From Candidatus Thiocaldithrix dubininis (GTDB taxonomy: Bacteria; Pseudomonadota; Gammaproteobacteria; Thiotrichales; Thiotrichaceae), in the NCBI GenBank assembly GCA_029972135.1, contig CP124755.1:744001-808000 (forward strand): a stretch of DNA of 64,000 bases. The letters are read 5' to 3'. Positions within the stretch are counted from its first letter, which is position 1. The number at the start of each line of letters is the position of its first letter. The notes beneath the pieces are model-generated. The model was not told the origin of the DNA, searched no databases, and saw only the letters and a list, made by a program, of their open reading frames with translations. The position numbers and the translations under genes were made by a program. Positions 9,183-17,782 of this stretch are shown in pieces.

Positions 9183-12100
9183 GTGAATAAACAGGCTTTG
9201 AGCTTAGCGGTTGTCATTGCCGGAGCATATCCTGCTGCTTCCAATGCATTAGGACTCGGCGACATTGAGTCCAACTCACATTTAAATCAACCACTACAAG
9301 CGCGCATTGAATTATTAGCTGCTTCCCCCGCAGATACCAATCAATTACAAGTGCGTTTAGCCTCACCGGATGTCTTTAAACGGGTAGGGGTGGCACGTCC
9401 CTCGTTTCTCAATAATCTACAATTTACGCCTACCACACAAGGTGGTAAGCCGGTTATTTTGGTTACGTCTGATGCACCGATTCAAGAACCGTTTGTTAAT
9501 TTCTTATTAGAAGTGAGTTGGCCGCAAGGGCAATTGCTGAAAGAATATACGGTTATGCTTGATCCGCCCGTCTTAATGCAACCGGGTAATACTGTGGCGG
9601 GTGAGGCTAGCGTACGGGCTGAGCCAAAAGCAGCAGGTACAGTGCGTCGTACGAATGGGCAACGTACCGCACGTAGTACTGGGCATCAGGAAGCACCGCA
9701 GACTATGGAAGTGGGAGCAACCGTCAATGCTAATAATGTAGAGGCAAATCCAAGTCCTGCTGCTGTAGCTACGCGGGTTTATCGGGTTAAACCGGGTGAT
9801 ACCCTGTTTAAGGTAGCATCAAGAGTACGCCAAGCGGGTGTTAGCAATGAACAAATGATGATGGCTTTATTTAGAGCCAATCCTAAAGCGTTCTTAGATG
9901 CTAATATTAATAATTTAAAGGAAGGGGCGACGCTAAAAGCGCCTAAGGCCAGTGAAGCTGATAATATTTCACGGGCGGAGGCTCGTCGCCAGATTCGCCA
10001 GCAAAATGCGGATTGGCGTAATTACCGTCAAACACTGGCATATTCTGGGGTTGCGCAACAAGAAAATAGAGTAGTAGAACCCGCTAGTGCCAAAAACAAT
10101 ACGCCTAAAGTTAGCAATGCAAGCACGAAAAATAATCAAGCTCGCTTAGAAGTCTTGGGTTCAAAAGACGCTAAATCCGTTGAGAAAAATAATGCGGTTG
10201 CTGCGGGTAATAACGCTAAGTTAGCAGAATTAGAAAAAGAATTGAATTTAGCGCGTGAATCATTGTCTGCGCGTCAAACTGAAAATCAAGAACTGAAATC
10301 ACGGGTGAGTGATTTAGAATCTATGATTAGTAAGAAAAATCGCTTGATTGCTTTGCGTAATGACCAATTAGCCGGTTTACAAAAACAATTAGCTGATAAT
10401 GGTATTAAAGCTGAGCCATTAGCTGAAATTAATGAAACGACTGGCGAAATCATTAAGCCAGCGGCTACGCCTCCTAATCCAAATACAGCCAATACACCGG
10501 AGCCTAAAGACTTACAAAATCAAGTCACTAACATAAGCGATAATAATACGGTCGTGCGTGCTGAAAATACGCCAGCTACACCGACGGCTGCTACACCTGT
10601 CTCACCCGCGACGGCGGCTATGCAAAGCGCAACTGCCCCCAGCCAACCGCCTGTAAATACAACCGCGCCTGTGGTTGAGCCACCGAAGCCCATTGAAACG
10701 CCTACAGTCGAACCTGCTAATCCCGTAGCCGTAGCGCCTATTGAAGCAGCGACAGCCTCCGCTACAGAAACCTCGGAAGAGGATTGGTTAAGCTTACTGA
10801 CTTCACCTTTAGCCTTACAGTTGGGTGCTGGGGCGTTAGGTCTATTAGCATTATTGTATTTATTAACGCGTTTCTTAGGAAAAAATAAAGGCAATAAACC
10901 GCCTAAGAACCGTAAAGTGATGTTAGACGATACGGAAATTACGGACAATTTTGATAATCATGCTACTAATTTCGACGCGCATTCGTTAGAGCAAGAACTG
11001 AACAAAGCTGAGAATCGTTCAGGTTATAATAAAGTGAGTCAGGATTTGTTTGAGCAAGACGGTAGCCAAGCATGGGGCGATAATACCAAACATACCGACG
11101 ATGCTGCTCACGCCAGTTCAGATGAAGATGATTTAATCACAGAAGCAAATGTATATATTGCCTATGGCTTATATCAACAAGCAGAAAGTGAACTGAAAAA
11201 AGGTATTGAACGTCATCCAGAGCGTTTAGAGTACCGCCATAAGTTATTAGAATGTTATTTTGTGGCGAATAATCGTGAAGCCTTTGATCGTCAGGCAGAA
11301 CAATTTGCCAGCTTAAACGGTGCAAATAAAGATAAATTATGGAAATCTATTAGTGAATGGGGGCGTAAATTAAGCCCAGATAATAAACTGTATGTCGAAA
11401 ATGCAGATTTAGCGGCATTGGCAAAACCGGCAACTGTTGCAACGGCTGTTGCTGTTGCAGCCGTAGCAGCAGCCAGTGTGCCTGCGGTCGCTGCCGCTGC
11501 TACCCCGGATTTTGCGGATGAATTTGATTTCGATTTAGATAGTTTATTAGCTGATACTGCGCCCGAGAAAATCAAAGCAGATATAGCAGCGACACCTGTG
11601 CAAGACAATAAAACGCTAAACAGTGTGGCACAACCTGCTTCTACAAGCACCGAATTAGATGATCTGAATAGTTTAGATTTCGATAATCTAGACTTAGATA
11701 AGTTACTTCAGGAAGAAATTAATGTAGCTAGCCCTATTGTTAGCCAAGAAACCTTTGTTAAAAAGCCTGAGCCTGTTAAAGATACGACGCCCGTATTGCC
11801 GGAAATTGAGTTACCCGCGACCACTAAAGTCGATTCCTTATTAGATGATGGTTTATTAGACTTTTCGATGGATATGTTGGACGGTGATAAGCCTGCGCCA
11901 ACGGCTGCTATAAGCCAGCCAGTTGAGCCAAAAGTGGAAGCAGCTACTGCGAAGGCAGTGCCACATGTGGCTAATTTGAACTTGCATTTAGATAACAATA
12001 GCGTCAATCGTATTTTACCTAAAGATACGTTCTATGCACCGCCTGCTGCGGATGATAAAGATTGGTTAGGCGATATTGACGATGCCTTATCCTTCCTTGA

Positions 12101-12281
12101 TTTCCCTGATGAAGAAATTGATCTACACGAGGCGCATATCAGCACCAAACTGGATCTCGCGCGCGCTTATTTAGATATGGGCGATATTGAGGGGGCGCGT
12201 TCAACCTTAGAAGAAGTGATGGTGGAAGGTAACGATGACCAACGCCGTGAGGCAGAAAACTTATTACATCAAACAGGTTGA
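9183..12281 (+). CDS. fimV: FimV-family pilus/polarity hub protein
   Basis: FimV is an inner-membrane protein that supports type IV pili, polar localisation and type II secretion in Pseudomonas relatives. I place the start at GTG 9183 (VNKQALSLAV), giving 1032 residues. It has a strong AAGGGG ribosome site and begins directly with a signal-type helix; an ATG at 9138 would add 15 unlikely residues. Order of parts: FimV N-terminal domain (LGLGDIESNSHLNQPLQARI), LysM peptidoglycan-binding domain near 199-265 (YRVKPGDTLFKVA), a coiled coil near 340-400, a Pro/Thr/Ala-rich linker, one membrane helix near 539-561, a TPR region near 650-710, an acidic linker, and the conserved C-terminal FimV helix pair near 980-1030 (KLDLARAYLDMGDIEGAR). 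truA follows, as in many gammaproteobacteria. Confidence 0.93.
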   Translation: MNKQALSLAVVIAGAYPAASNALGLGDIESNSHLNQPLQARIELLAASPADTNQLQVRLASPDVFKRVGVARPSFLNNLQFTPTTQGGKPVILVTSDAPIQEPFVNFLLEVSWPQGQLLKEYTVMLDPPVLMQPGNTVAGEASVRAEPKAAGTVRRTNGQRTARSTGHQEAPQTMEVGATVNANNVEANPSPAAVATRVYRVKPGDTLFKVASRVRQAGVSNEQMMMALFRANPKAFLDANINNLKEGATLKAPKASEADNISRAEARRQIRQQNADWRNYRQTLAYSGVAQQENRVVEPASAKNNTPKVSNASTKNNQARLEVLGSKDAKSVEKNNAVAAGNNAKLAELEKELNLARESLSARQTENQELKSRVSDLESMISKKNRLIALRNDQLAGLQKQLADNGIKAEPLAEINETTGEIIKPAATPPNPNTANTPEPKDLQNQVTNISDNNTVVRAENTPATPTAATPVSPATAAMQSATAPSQPPVNTTAPVVEPPKPIETPTVEPANPVAVAPIEAATASATETSEEDWLSLLTSPLALQLGAGALGLLALLYLLTRFLGKNKGNKPPKNRKVMLDDTEITDNFDNHATNFDAHSLEQELNKAENRSGYNKVSQDLFEQDGSQAWGDNTKHTDDAAHASSDEDDLITEANVYIAYGLYQQAESELKKGIERHPERLEYRHKLLECYFVANNREAFDRQAEQFASLNGANKDKLWKSISEWGRKLSPDNKLYVENADLAALAKPATVATAVAVAAVAAASVPAVAAAATPDFADEFDFDLDSLLADTAPEKIKADIAATPVQDNKTLNSVAQPASTSTELDDLNSLDFDNLDLDKLLQEEINVASPIVSQETFVKKPEPVKDTTPVLPEIELPATTKVDSLLDDGLLDFSMDMLDGDKPAPTAAISQPVEPKVEAATAKAVPHVANLNLHLDNNSVNRILPKDTFYAPPAADDKDWLGDIDDALSFLDFPDEEIDLHEAHISTKLDLARAYLDMGDIEGARSTLEEVMVEGNDDQRREAENLLHQTG

Positions 12282-12303
12282 GTAATCTAATAAATCTGGT
12301 TAT

Positions 12304-12333
12304 AAAGGTCGGTCTTTTACCGACCTTTTTTAT
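12304..12333 (+). terminator. Rho-independent terminator after fimV
   Basis: AAAGGTCGGT and ACCGACCTTT form a 10-base stem with a short loop, followed by a run of T. It lies between fimV and truA, so truA may have its own promoter or depend on read-through. Confidence 0.85.
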
Positions 12334-12347
12334 ATTCAGCTCTACTT

Positions 12348-13130
12348 ATGAAATTTGCCGCTTGCATTGAATACGACGGTAGCCAATTCTTTGGTTGGCA
12401 ACGTCTCAGCCATGCACCTACCGTGCAAGCACAGGTTGAACAGGCCTTATCTAAAGTTGCTAATGAAACGATTGCTGTGATTTGTGCCGGGCGCACTGAT
12501 ACAGGTGTACACGGTATCGGGCAAATTATTCACTTTGAAACCACTGCACAACGTGCATTACAGGGTTGGTTATTAGGTAGTAATGTTAATTTAAGCGATG
12601 CGGTGTGTATGCGTTGGCTTCAACCTGTGGATGAGTCTTTCCATGCTCGTTTTTCTGCTAAATCAAGACGTTATCGTTATGTAATTCTCAATCGTTTGGC
12701 GCGTCCTGCTTTATTAGCCAAGCGCGTTTATTGGCAACATCAAACCTTAGATGCTGATGCTATGCACGAAGCGGCTCAAGTTTTAGTGGGAGAACAAGAC
12801 TTTAGTAGTTTTCGGGCAGCCGGTTGCCAAGCACGTCACGCCATACGTGAAATTTTTTCCGTATCTGTCACGCGTGAAGCCGACTGTATTTATATTGATA
12901 TTGTTGCCAATGCCTTTTTGCATCACATGGTGCGCAATATCGTAGGTTCTCTATTAAAGGTTGGCAATGCCGAACGGCCTATTAGTTGGATAGCAGAGGT
13001 ATTAGCTTTGCAAGATAGACGTAAAGCAGGCGTGACCGCACCCGCACAAGGCTTATATTTTGTACATGTTGATTATCCAGCCGAATTTAACTTACCAACA
13101 CATTATCAGTTACCGCATTTTCAGCTTTAA
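12348..13130 (+). CDS. truA: tRNA pseudouridine(38-40) synthase TruA
   Basis: TruA (260 residues) converts uridines 38-40 of the tRNA anticodon arm to pseudouridine. The catalytic Asp lies in CAGRTDTGVHGIGQ near residue 51. Other family signatures are YDGSQFFGWQ near the N-terminus, FHARFSAKSRRYRYVI, and AFLHHMVRNIVGSLL near the C-terminus. The length is normal. Its position after fimV is conserved in gammaproteobacteria. Confidence 0.96.
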   Translation: MKFAACIEYDGSQFFGWQRLSHAPTVQAQVEQALSKVANETIAVICAGRTDTGVHGIGQIIHFETTAQRALQGWLLGSNVNLSDAVCMRWLQPVDESFHARFSAKSRRYRYVILNRLARPALLAKRVYWQHQTLDADAMHEAAQVLVGEQDFSSFRAAGCQARHAIREIFSVSVTREADCIYIDIVANAFLHHMVRNIVGSLLKVGNAERPISWIAEVLALQDRRKAGVTAPAQGLYFVHVDYPAEFNLPTHYQLPHFQL

Positions 13131-13131
13131 T

Positions 13132-13160
13132 CCAAGTATTTATACTGGCTTGGTTTTATT
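13132..13160 (+). terminator. Possible terminator after truA
   Basis: CCAAG and CTTGG flank a 12-base loop and are followed by TTTTATT, directly after the truA stop. The stem is short, so this is only a candidate. Confidence 0.45.
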
Positions 13161-13646
13161 ATAATTCTGTTGATTAAGTGAGTTCGTCTTAAAATATAGA
13201 CATTTCGCGTAAAAAACCGAACATGAACTGAAACTGAACTATACTCAAATAAAGCAGTGTCAGACAAGGAGTGTCTCCAATGAACGGTTTAATACAATCG
13301 GCGCGTAAGCGTACACAAACGGGGCATGTTGGAAGTTATCAAACCACAGACAATAACCATCATATTTATAAAATAAATACATGGAAATATGCACCACCCA
13401 ATATGCGGTTATTAGCAATGGCAGTAGATTTAAGCATTATTGGGTTGTTGATGCTAATTTTAATTATGTTGGAATACGGTGATATTTGGTTAATTGACGC
13501 TGAAGTTAAGCTGGATCTTACCACCTATTTTGCGCTTAGCTGTATTCCCTTTTTATATTTTGTTGGTTTTCAATGTGTTTTTTCGGCATCACCCGGCAAA
13601 TTATTGTTATCTCTGCAAGTATTAGATGCAGATACCCAAACAAACT

Positions 13647-13652
13647 TAAGTA
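13647..13652 (+). repeat. Left target-site duplication of the IS element
   Basis: TAAGTA directly abuts the left end of the element and is repeated at 14648-14653. Six bases falls within the range I recall for IS982-family insertions. Confidence 0.85.
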
Positions 13653-13673
13653 ACCTGAGTTCGATGTAAGCAA

Positions 13674-13741
13674 GTAGCAGCCTTTTGTGGAATACTTCAT
13701 GGGATAACCACATCCTAAAATTACCCACGCAAGGCTGCTAC
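13674..13741 (+). promoter_or_regulatory. Long hairpin over the transposase ribosome site
   Basis: GTAGCAGCCTT (13674-13684) and AAGGCTGCTAC (13731-13741) are perfect complements. After one mismatch the stem continues with five more pairs (13686-13690 with 13725-13729). The right arm carries the AAGG that is the only ribosome-site candidate for the transposase ATG at 13746. RNA reading in from outside the element would fold and hide it. A TAAAAT at 13716 could be the -10 of an internal promoter whose transcript lacks the left arm. This mirrors the known protection of IS10 and IS50 from outside transcription; here it is inference. Confidence 0.65.
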
Positions 13742-13745
13742 CCTG

Positions 13746-14621
13746 ATGTTAACACGACTGTTCTGCGAGATAGATGATTTTTGCCAAGGCTTTTTACCGC
13801 ATTGGAAAGCGAGTGTATTAGAACCCCCGACCACCCGCCCAAAGCGGAATCGTCCGTGTGGTTTAAGTCTGAGTGAAGTGATGACGATTTGGGTACATTA
13901 CCATCAATCAGGCTATCACACCTTCAAGTGGTATTACCTCAAACATGTTCAAGTCTATTTGAAGTCGGCTTTTCCTCAGTTGCCCAGTTATCAACGGTTT
14001 ATTGAGCGCGTTCCCGATGTATTAGTGCCGCTGACGCGGTTCATGCAATCCCGCTGTGAAGCCAGTCGCGGAATTGCCTTCATTGACTCCACCCCCTTAC
14101 GCGTCTGTGACAATATTCGGATTCCCCGTCATAAGACCTTTGCCAATACCGCAGGACGAGGGAAGTCATCCACCGGCTGGTTCTATGGCTTCAAGCTGCA
14201 TCTCGTGGTGAATGATCAAGGTGGTATCGTGTCCTTTGCCTTAAGTGCGGGTAATGTCGATGATCGCCAACCCGTTCCCACCCTGATGAAATCCGTGGTT
14301 GGCAAAGTCTTTGGGGATGCAGGCTATCTCTCTCAGGCATTGGCTCAACAACTCGCTCAGCAAGGCATTGAATGGATTACCTCGTTACGGAAAAATATGA
14401 AACAGGTCGTGCGTTCTACTTTCGATCAATTGCTCTTGCGTAAGCGTTTTATCATCGAAACCATTAACGATCAGTTGAAAAATCAATCGCAAATTGAGCA
14501 TTCTCGCCATCGTTCACTGCCTCATTATGTCGCTCATGTCATCGCCGGGCTTATTGCGTATTCCTATCAAGCGAAGAAACCCTCATTGAACTTAAATATC
14601 AATGCGTTAGCCATACTCTAA
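13746..14621 (+). CDS. IS982-family transposase
   Basis: A 291-residue DDE transposase of full family length. Family landmarks are LSLSEVMTIWVHYHQSGY in the N-terminal part, FIDSTPLRVCDN with the first acidic residue (Asp114), KVFGDAGYLSQ with the second (Asp191), and RFIIETINDQLKN with the catalytic Glu238. RHRSLPHYVAHVIAGLIAY closes the domain. No frameshift or stop is visible, so it is probably functional. It has no passenger gene. Confidence 0.95.
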   Translation: MLTRLFCEIDDFCQGFLPHWKASVLEPPTTRPKRNRPCGLSLSEVMTIWVHYHQSGYHTFKWYYLKHVQVYLKSAFPQLPSYQRFIERVPDVLVPLTRFMQSRCEASRGIAFIDSTPLRVCDNIRIPRHKTFANTAGRGKSSTGWFYGFKLHLVVNDQGGIVSFALSAGNVDDRQPVPTLMKSVVGKVFGDAGYLSQALAQQLAQQGIEWITSLRKNMKQVVRSTFDQLLLRKRFIIETINDQLKNQSQIEHSRHRSLPHYVAHVIAGLIAYSYQAKKPSLNLNINALAIL

Positions 14622-14647
14622 TGCTATGCCTTACGTCGAACTCAGGT

Positions 14648-14653
14648 TAAGTA
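14648..14653 (+). repeat. Right target-site duplication of the IS element
   Basis: The second copy of TAAGTA, immediately right of the terminal inverted repeat. Coding sequence of the interrupted RDD gene resumes after it. Confidence 0.85.
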
Positions 14654-14799
14654 CTCTGCAATGTGTATTACGTTATGTTGGTTATTTGTTGCTAATAATC
14701 AGTTTAGGCTTGGGTTTAGGTGGAATTTTTAATGGGCGCAAAGGTCAAGGTTGGCACGACCGTTTAGCCCATACTGTGGTTGTACAACGCTAAGTTTTA

Positions 14800-15291
14800 T
14801 TAGGGACGCAATTGATAAATGGGTTGTGAATCATGCGTCAAAAGTTGGTGCTCGCGTAACCATACTTGAGCATCTTCTGCATCATTTTCAAACCAAGCTT
14901 GGGCTGAACCTAGTCTAAAACTATAACCCCAATTATCCATATCTTGTAACATCCGTTGTTTTCCCATGTGAGTTAGTTGCTGGGCTAAAATAATTTGTAA
15001 ATAACAAACTGCATCTTCTTCATCCGTTTCTCCACCCGCATCGGTATGCAAATTGTCTCGACGTATTTGATCCATACAAATTGTATGACAAGCCTCATGC
15101 AAAATAGAATGTAAGGGCGTATCTAAACGTGCATATACCATTAGACCAATAATTCCGGCCTCTTCTGCTTGCCAGTAACTTCCCGGAATAGTGGTATTAT
15201 TCGGAATAATTTGTAGTGTTAATCCATAGCGATTTAATAGCGTTTGAATTTCGTTTAAGGGAAAATCTTGTAAACGTAGAATAGTTGACAT
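14800..15291 (-). CDS. Conserved hypothetical protein with HExxH zinc-protease-like motif
   Basis: A 163-residue cytoplasmic protein with no signal peptide or membrane helix. SILHEACHTICMD contains an HExxH motif (His65, Glu66, His69), the signature of gluzincin/metzincin peptidases. GGETDEEDAVCYLQ, about 20 residues later, could supply a third metal ligand, as in IrrE/ImmA-like peptidases. I do not recognise the family by name, so peptidase activity is inference from the motif. It converges on the broken RDD gene (6-base gap) and lies downstream of the polysaccharide locus, separated by a terminator. Confidence 0.75.
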   Translation of the reverse strand: MSTILRLQDFPLNEIQTLLNRYGLTLQIIPNNTTIPGSYWQAEEAGIIGLMVYARLDTPLHSILHEACHTICMDQIRRDNLHTDAGGETDEEDAVCYLQIILAQQLTHMGKQRMLQDMDNWGYSFRLGSAQAWFENDAEDAQVWLREHQLLTHDSQPIYQLRP

Positions 15292-15312
15292 AGAAACTTA
15301 AAAGTATTGCTC

Positions 15313-15346
15313 AATTAAAAAAGCACAAGACTAATGCTTGTGCTTT
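15313..15346 (-). terminator. Terminator of the polysaccharide locus
   Basis: AAAGCACAAG / CTTGTGCTTT form a perfect 10-base stem with a seven-base loop. On the minus strand it is followed by a T-rich tract. It ends the wzc-like gene, the last gene of the 15-30 kb cluster. Confidence 0.8.
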
Positions 15347-15372
15347 ATAAAAATAGATTGCCGAAATACAGT

Positions 15373-17577
15373 TTACATCAATTTTAAACTACGCAATGTA
15401 GAAGTTACAGTTTTTGAATGGGTAGTTTTAGCATCGCCAGTCCGATGTTTATAATAATAGTCGTTATAATCATAGCCATAACCACTGCCTTTAGACATAT
15501 CAACCCGGTTTAATAAGATACCGGCTACATTGGCTTGTGATTGACGTAAGCGCTTCAGCGCATTTAAGACCGCACCTGTGCGAGTGCTTTCTGAACGTAC
15601 TGCCATTAATGTAACATTAGCCGCAGAGGATAGTACTAACGCATCAGCTAAACCCACCACAGGCGGACCATCCAGAATAATTTGATCATAATGTTCTCTA
15701 GCAAGATCTAATAAGCTATGCATACGCTCAGAAGATAATAATTCGGCTGGATCTTCTGGGGATGTACCCGCTGCAATAATAAACAAGTTAGGAATGCTGG
15801 TAGCTTGTACTAAATCAGTGGCTTCAATTTTACCTAACAAGTAATCCGCCAAACCGTAGGTGGGTTTCATGGCTAAGGTTTTATGCAAAGCAGGGTTACG
15901 CAAATCAGCATCAATTACTAACACTTTATTGCCTGCACTCGCATAAGCACTGGCTAGATTAACTACTGTTGTGGTTTTACCTTCACCTGCACAAGCACTG
16001 GTTACGAAAATAATACCTTTATTTTCATCCTTGAGTAAGAAGCGCAACGCGGTACGCAATGAACGGAAGGATTCTGCTACGTTTGATTTGGGCGACTTAA
16101 TGGTTAACTGTGCCATTTGACTAGGGGTATTGTTTAAGACTGCGGGCACAATACCCAAAACAGGCAAGCGTGTTTCGCGTTCTAGCGTATTAATATCCTT
16201 AACCGTATCGTCTAAGAATTCACGTAAGAACACCGCAGCCACACCCATTAATAAACCCAGTAATGCGCCAAACGCTAGATTGGTAGCCAAATTAGGTTTG
16301 AATTTCTTTAAAGGTATTTCGGCTTTATCAATCACCGTAACATTGTTTGCGCCCACTCCACCTGCAATGCTGACTTCTTTCAAGCGTTGCAATAAGTTTT
16401 GATAAAGCTGCTGATTGGTGGTGACTTCACGTTTCAGTGTACCGTAAGCAATCGCTTTGTCTTGTTCTTGCATGGCTTCGGATTTGGCTTTAGCAATGCC
16501 TTCATGCAATAACCCCTCTTTCTTTTTCGCACTTTCGTACTCGCCTTTAAGGGAGGCCAATTTAGTAGAAACCTCTACATCAATTTGCGTTTCGAGGTTT
16601 TTAATTTGGGTACGTAAGCTAGCGGAAGGTTGTTTATCGTATTGAGCTTTAAGCTTATCCAAGCGCTGGCTCAAGGCTTGTAAATACGCCGCATTGTCTT
16701 CAAGTACACCGATACGATCCGCTAACTTTCTATTTTTATCTGATAGCAATTCATATTTACTTTCTTTTTCAATGCGTTGCTTCTGCGCTTGTACTAATTC
16801 TTCTGAAAGATTTTTTAAGGCAAAGGATGAAGTAGTGGTTGCTTCTGCATCATCAATTTGGAAAATTTCATGATCGCGGGCATATTGATTGAGGCGTTGT
16901 TCAGAATCTTCTAGTTTTGCCTTAGCTTCTTCAACACTTTTAGTCAGATATTGCTTAGCTTCTTGAGTGTCAGTTACCCGGCGCTCAATATTGCGCTTTT
17001 CAAAGGCTTTAACAACCGCATTAGCAATTTGTGCCGCTTGTTCGGGCGTTGAGCCGTCGTAATGCACCGCTACTAAACGCGAATTCATGATAGGTTCAAC
17101 GCTTAGGTTCTCTAGAATTTTGTTTTCTAATTCTCTTTCTTGATTGTTTGAGGAATCAAGCCCTAGCCATTGTTTGACTCTAACGATTGCAGATGGCGAA
17201 GCGAATTGATCTTTGAGATTTAAATCCTTGATCACTTGAGCAGCCAAGGCTCGACTACGTATCAGTTCAAACTGGGTTTGGTAGAAATCACGCGTATCGC
17301 GAATATCCCCATTATTGAAGAATTCAACATCAATAACCTTGGTGGATTCACGTTCAATTTGCAGGGTTGCTGTGGCTCTATAAACAGGCTGGCTCATAAA
17401 CGTTAAAATGATCGTTAACGCAATTGTACCGCCGATCAGAGAAGCCAATAATTTTTTACGACGAACTAAGGTTTTCCAAAATTCGCGTAAATCCAGACTA
17501 TCCTGTACTTTTAAAACATCACTGGGGTGATGTTCTGCTTGAAGGGTAGTATTGTGAAAGCGTTTATCGTTTTGCAT
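15373..17577 (-). CDS. Wzc-like polysaccharide co-polymerase / tyrosine autokinase
   Basis: A 734-residue inner-membrane protein controlling chain length and export of exopolysaccharide. The N-terminal Wzz domain has a membrane helix near 42-62 and a long periplasmic coiled coil (about 200-400). A second helix lies near 430-450. The cytoplasmic BY-kinase domain follows, with Walker A SACAGEGKTTT near 525-535, Walker A' VLVIDADLRNP and Walker B QIILDGPPV. The C-terminus has a Tyr cluster (GYGYDYNDYYYKHR), the usual autophosphorylation site. Length matches fused Wzc proteins. It is the distal gene on this strand; 205 bases separate it from the acyltransferase gene, so it may have its own promoter. 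Confidence 0.93.
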   Translation of the reverse strand: MQNDKRFHNTTLQAEHHPSDVLKVQDSLDLREFWKTLVRRKKLLASLIGGTIALTIILTFMSQPVYRATATLQIERESTKVIDVEFFNNGDIRDTRDFYQTQFELIRSRALAAQVIKDLNLKDQFASPSAIVRVKQWLGLDSSNNQERELENKILENLSVEPIMNSRLVAVHYDGSTPEQAAQIANAVVKAFEKRNIERRVTDTQEAKQYLTKSVEEAKAKLEDSEQRLNQYARDHEIFQIDDAEATTTSSFALKNLSEELVQAQKQRIEKESKYELLSDKNRKLADRIGVLEDNAAYLQALSQRLDKLKAQYDKQPSASLRTQIKNLETQIDVEVSTKLASLKGEYESAKKKEGLLHEGIAKAKSEAMQEQDKAIAYGTLKREVTTNQQLYQNLLQRLKEVSIAGGVGANNVTVIDKAEIPLKKFKPNLATNLAFGALLGLLMGVAAVFLREFLDDTVKDINTLERETRLPVLGIVPAVLNNTPSQMAQLTIKSPKSNVAESFRSLRTALRFLLKDENKGIIFVTSACAGEGKTTTVVNLASAYASAGNKVLVIDADLRNPALHKTLAMKPTYGLADYLLGKIEATDLVQATSIPNLFIIAAGTSPEDPAELLSSERMHSLLDLAREHYDQIILDGPPVVGLADALVLSSAANVTLMAVRSESTRTGAVLNALKRLRQSQANVAGILLNRVDMSKGSGYGYDYNDYYYKHRTGDAKTTHSKTVTSTLRSLKLM

Positions 17578-17782
17578 ATTCGGAATACGTATTTAGGTTA
17601 ACAGGTGATAGGCTGGGAAATACCTTAATAGCTCTATTATAGCCAGTTCAAATTCAGATTGTAGCAAGCTTTTATCCTAGCAGTCAGGAAACTTATGTAT
17701 GTATGGTCAGCGTATATACTCAGCCTCGTAACAATAAATAAAATAATCCAGTGGTTCGCATGTCTTTCAGTGTGGAGAATGC

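Larger units (their letters stand above)
13653..14647 (+). mobile_element. Complete IS982-family insertion sequence
   Basis: The element is 995 bases, carries one transposase gene and is bounded by imperfect terminal inverted repeats. The left end (13653-13670) reads ACCTGAGTTCGATGTAAG. The right end (14630-14647, reverse complement) is identical except for one base. Ends beginning ACC are characteristic of the IS982 family. It is flanked by the TAAGTA duplication and interrupts an RDD-family gene. The intact transposase, the perfect duplication and the undamaged target halves suggest a recent insertion. Confidence 0.92.
13280..14793 (+). pseudogene. RDD-family membrane protein gene split by an IS982-type element
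   Basis: The 5' part (13280-13652) encodes an RDD-family membrane protein: MRLLAMAVDLSIIGLLMLIL is the first helix with its conserved Asp, then a second helix and SPGKLLLSLQVLDAD. The frame then runs a few codons into an insertion element and stops at 13669. The 3' part (14654-14793) encodes the missing end, VLRYVGYLLLIISLGLGLGG then RKGQGWHDRLAHTVVV, a typical RDD tail. Removing the 995-base element and one copy of the 6-base target duplication rejoins the parts in frame as a 170-residue protein. The start is ATG 13280, with AAGGAG eight bases upstream; a GTG at 13271 is part of that site. The function of RDD proteins is mostly unknown; some are transporters. Confidence 0.88.

Noticed and set aside
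11291-12007. Long antisense open frames within fimV
   Set aside because: They are mirror frames of the Ala/Asp-biased FimV linker, with no ribosome site or family signature.
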